The notes below the pieces were generated by a model that was not told the origin of the DNA, did not search any database, and saw nothing but the letters and a program-made list of their open reading frames with translations. A DNA stretch of 14,798 nt. It comes from Candidatus Poribacteria bacterium (GTDB taxonomy: Bacteria; Poribacteria; WGA-4E; WGA-3G). The DNA is taken from positions 1 through 14,798 of the forward strand of contig RKRO01000211.1 in the NCBI GenBank assembly GCA_007571355.1, given 5' to 3'. The translations under genes and the position numbers were made by a program. Positions 13,230 to 14,798 of this stretch are shown here, one piece after another; position 1 is the stretch's first letter; each line of letters starts with the position of its first letter.

Positions 13230-13715
13230 CTAATACGGCACGCGCATACCGCGGTAAATTTCTGGCTCCTTATAATCTTTACGTAGGGGGTATCCTTCCC
13301 AATCGTCGGGCAGTAGGATACGGCGGAGGTCGTTGTGTCCTTCAAAGAATATCCCGTAGAGATCATAAGCTTCACGTTCGTGCCAGTCTGCTGTTTTCCA
13401 GATATGTGAGACGGTTGGGAGGTGTGGGGCAATTTTTGGAACTGTCGTTTTTAGGACAACACTCTGTCGGTGTTTCATCGCATAGAGATGATAAACGACA
13501 GCAAAATCTTCGTCCTTTGCATTTAAATCCACGCCGCTGAGACACATCAAGGAATCGAAAGCCAATGTATCGGTTTCGGCGAGATATTCGCATACCTCAG
13601 CGATGGCTGCGGGAGCGATATGGATGCTTGGGTCACCAACCGTTTCGTTGTCGAAGACGAGAACGGTTTCACCAAACTGTGTGGTTAGGGCTTCATAGAT
13701 TTCTTCAGGTTTCAC
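13230..13715 (-). CDS. nuoC: NADH-quinone oxidoreductase subunit C (NuoC, 30-kDa)
   Basis: NuoC is a 161-residue soluble subunit of the connecting arm that binds NuoD. The family signature TADWHEREAYDLYGIFFEGH (about 118-137) is followed by NDLRRILLPDDWEGYPLRKDY, and the protein ends shortly after it. The start is GTG at 13713-13715 with GGAG 10 bases upstream. The upstream ATG in the same stretch runs into a stop at once (ATG GAG TAA). It begins 60 bases after the nuoB stop. The protein is short, lacking the C-terminal extensions of some homologues and not fused to NuoD. Confidence 0.95.
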   Translation of the reverse strand: MKPEEIYEALTTQFGETVLVFDNETVGDPSIHIAPAAIAEVCEYLAETDTLAFDSLMCLSGVDLNAKDEDFAVVYHLYAMKHRQSVVLKTTVPKIAPHLPTVSHIWKTADWHEREAYDLYGIFFEGHNDLRRILLPDDWEGYPLRKDYKEPEIYRGMRVPY

Positions 13716-13775
13716 GTAAATCTTACTCCATGATCGCAGTTACAAGTCGTTCCTACCGTTGGGCGAGTTGGTGCC

Positions 13776-14384
13776 TTAGGCAGTCGATTCTTCTGGATTA
13801 TTGTCTTCTTCAGTTGATATTTCTGCTTCGGCTGCAGGTTCGGTGCCTTCAAGTTCATACCATTCTGTTTTGGTAAAAAGTCTTTTCAGGAAGGGGACAT
13901 GTTCGCGTTTGGCAACGGTCTGTGTTTTAATCTTTTCTTGTAGTTTTAGGAGTCCTTCAATGAGTGCCTCTGGGCGCGGTGGGCATCCGGGTACATAAAC
14001 GTCAACAGGAATAATCCGATCAACGCCTTTGAGGACGTGGTATCCGTGTTGCCAGTAGGGGCCGCCGCTTGTTGCGCAGCTGCCCATAGAGATAACGTAC
14101 TTCGGTTCCGGCATCTGTTCGTAGAGTCGTCGAATCCGTGTTGCCATTTTGAGGGTAACAGTTCCTGAGATGACCATAAGGTCGGACTGTCGTGGTGTTG
14201 CGCGCGGCACGCCTGCGCCGAATCGGTCGAGGTCGTAGTTAGAAGCAGCAGTCGCCATAAATTCAATGGCACAGCATGCAAGCCCGAAGGTCATCGGCCA
14301 GAGTGCTGAAGAACGTGCCCAGTTGGCGACAGCGTCAACCGAGGTGACAATTACATTTTTATCGAGTTTCTCATTAATTATCAT
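13776..14384 (-). CDS. nuoB: NADH-quinone oxidoreductase subunit B (NuoB, PSST), [4Fe-4S] N2
   Basis: The 202-residue protein binds the terminal cluster N2, which reduces quinone. Ligands are the tandem C37-C38 (FGLACCAIEFM), C103 (MGSCATSGGPY) and C134 (VPGCPPRPEALIEGLL). After about residue 150 there is a C-terminal extension with an acidic end (about 180-202: EGTEPAAEAEISTEEDNNPE), unlikely to be part of the core. The ATG at 14382-14384 is preferred over a TTG 11 codons earlier, because GGAGG lies 10 bases before the ATG and falls inside the extra codons. It overlaps the nuoA end by 11 bases, implying coupled translation. Confidence 0.96.
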   Translation of the reverse strand: MIINEKLDKNVIVTSVDAVANWARSSALWPMTFGLACCAIEFMATAASNYDLDRFGAGVPRATPRQSDLMVISGTVTLKMATRIRRLYEQMPEPKYVISMGSCATSGGPYWQHGYHVLKGVDRIIPVDVYVPGCPPRPEALIEGLLKLQEKIKTQTVAKREHVPFLKRLFTKTEWYELEGTEPAAEAEISTEEDNNPEESTA

Positions 14385-14784
14385 AACTTTCTTCCCTCCG
14401 GAGGGATTGGACTTCAAGCTGCGTGGATCGTATCCATTCGAGGTCGCCTTTTGCCCAGACGTAAGCGAGCCCGACTAACAGGATAGTGATGAAGACGAGC
14501 ATCTCCAAGAATGCGAAGAGTCCGAAGTCCCGAAAAACGACTGCCCACGGAAAAAGGAACACAGCTTCTACATCGAAAATCAGGAAGATAAGCGCGATGA
14601 CATAGAAGCGGGTGTTAAACTTGATCCGTGTATCGCCGATCGGATCTTCACCGCATTCATAGGGGATATACTTTTCGCCTGAGAATAACTTGGTGTGTAG
14701 AAGGCGAGAGATCGTGAGATTTAGAACAACAAATAGGCAACCAACAATCAAGAAGATTAGGACATTTGCAAAGTTAAAAAGCAT
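14374..14784 (-). CDS. nuoA: NADH-quinone oxidoreductase subunit A (NuoA)
   Basis: The 136-residue protein has three membrane helices. The family motif YIPYECGEDPIGDTRIKFNT (about 39-58) carries the conserved loop cysteine that lies near the quinone site. It is followed by RFYVIALIFLIFDVEAVFLFPWA, with the conserved D and E of the second helix. Later helices and a polar tail (RREESYDN) complete the protein. The ATG at 14782-14784 has AAGGA about 9 bases upstream. This is the first gene of the cluster seen here; only 14 bases remain upstream, so its promoter is outside the window. Confidence 0.97.
   Translation of the reverse strand: MLFNFANVLIFLIVGCLFVVLNLTISRLLHTKLFSGEKYIPYECGEDPIGDTRIKFNTRFYVIALIFLIFDVEAVFLFPWAVVFRDFGLFAFLEMLVFITILLVGLAYVWAKGDLEWIRSTQLEVQSLRREESYDN
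14391..14404. promoter_or_regulatory. 14-bp perfect palindrome at the nuoB ribosome site, within nuoA
   Basis: TCCCTCCGGAGGGA reads the same on both strands, lies in the last codons of nuoA, and contains the GGAGG used by nuoB. In RNA it could pair with itself in a short hairpin or between molecules and limit ribosome access until nuoA is translated. It may also be a by-product of encoding S-L-R-R with a strong ribosome site. Confidence 0.4.
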
Positions 14785-14798
14785 TCTGGATTATCCTT

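Noticed and set aside
13741..13775. Possible third repeat copy in the nuoB-nuoC gap (CTACCGTTGGGCGAG)
   Set aside because: The match to TAATYTACCTTGCGGYTAAG is too poor to separate from chance.
1..14798. CRISPR arrays, insertion sequences or attachment sites
   Set aside because: No spaced direct repeats, transposase frame or terminal inverted repeats were seen. The tRNAs are intact and I found no duplicated tRNA 3' end in the window.

Overview
The window is one strand of a bacterial chromosome: every gene I can support lies on the minus strand, so the text reads right to left (14798 to 1) in the direction of transcription. About 11.7 kb is a respiratory complex I (proton-pumping NADH:quinone oxidoreductase type) cluster in the order nuoA-B-C-D-H-I-J-K-L-M-N. 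It is followed by two tRNA genes (Gln-CUG, Glu-CUC), a DUF255/thioredoxin-fold protein of the YyaL/SPATA20 family, and the 5' end of a large helicase/restriction-type protein that runs off the window. The sequence suggests a Gram-negative-like, respiring, probably uncultured bacterium. The nuo layout and the style of the short intergenic repeats remind me of Candidatus Poribacteria-type genomes, but the sequence alone cannot settle this.

Layout: nuoA (14374-14784), nuoB (13776-14384) and nuoC (13230-13715) form a tight group. A 403-bp non-coding gap (12827-13229) follows. It carries a near-consensus sigma70-type promoter (TTGACA, 17 bp, TATCAT) pointing at nuoD and a 20-bp near-palindrome that looks like an operator. 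nuoD, H, I, J, K, L, M and N then follow with short gaps; those before nuoL and nuoM are longer (about 90 and 250 bp) and contain stem-loops. The NADH-dehydrogenase module (nuoE, nuoF, nuoG) is missing between nuoD and nuoH, so this locus encodes only the quinone-reducing and membrane pumping modules. The electron donor is either an EFG set elsewhere or another partner.

Fourteen bases after the nuoN stop lies a second strong promoter (TTGACA, 17 bp, TATACT) for the tRNA pair. The DUF255 gene follows about 100 bp downstream, with a good ribosome binding site and no clear promoter of its own. After a 154-bp gap holding a GC-rich inverted repeat and a recognisable promoter, a partial ORF reads to the window edge. 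It has a Walker A motif and resembles type III restriction (Res)-like helicases.

The most unusual item is NuoI. The two 4Fe-4S motifs are about 108 residues apart instead of about 30, because of an inserted segment resembling a small beta-barrel of the 'LKDGREI.G' kind. Other points of note are His-rich loops in an unusually long NuoL, an N-terminal extension of NuoH, a two-copy intergenic repeat placed just before nuoJ and nuoD, and a strong internal promoter splitting the nuo cluster.
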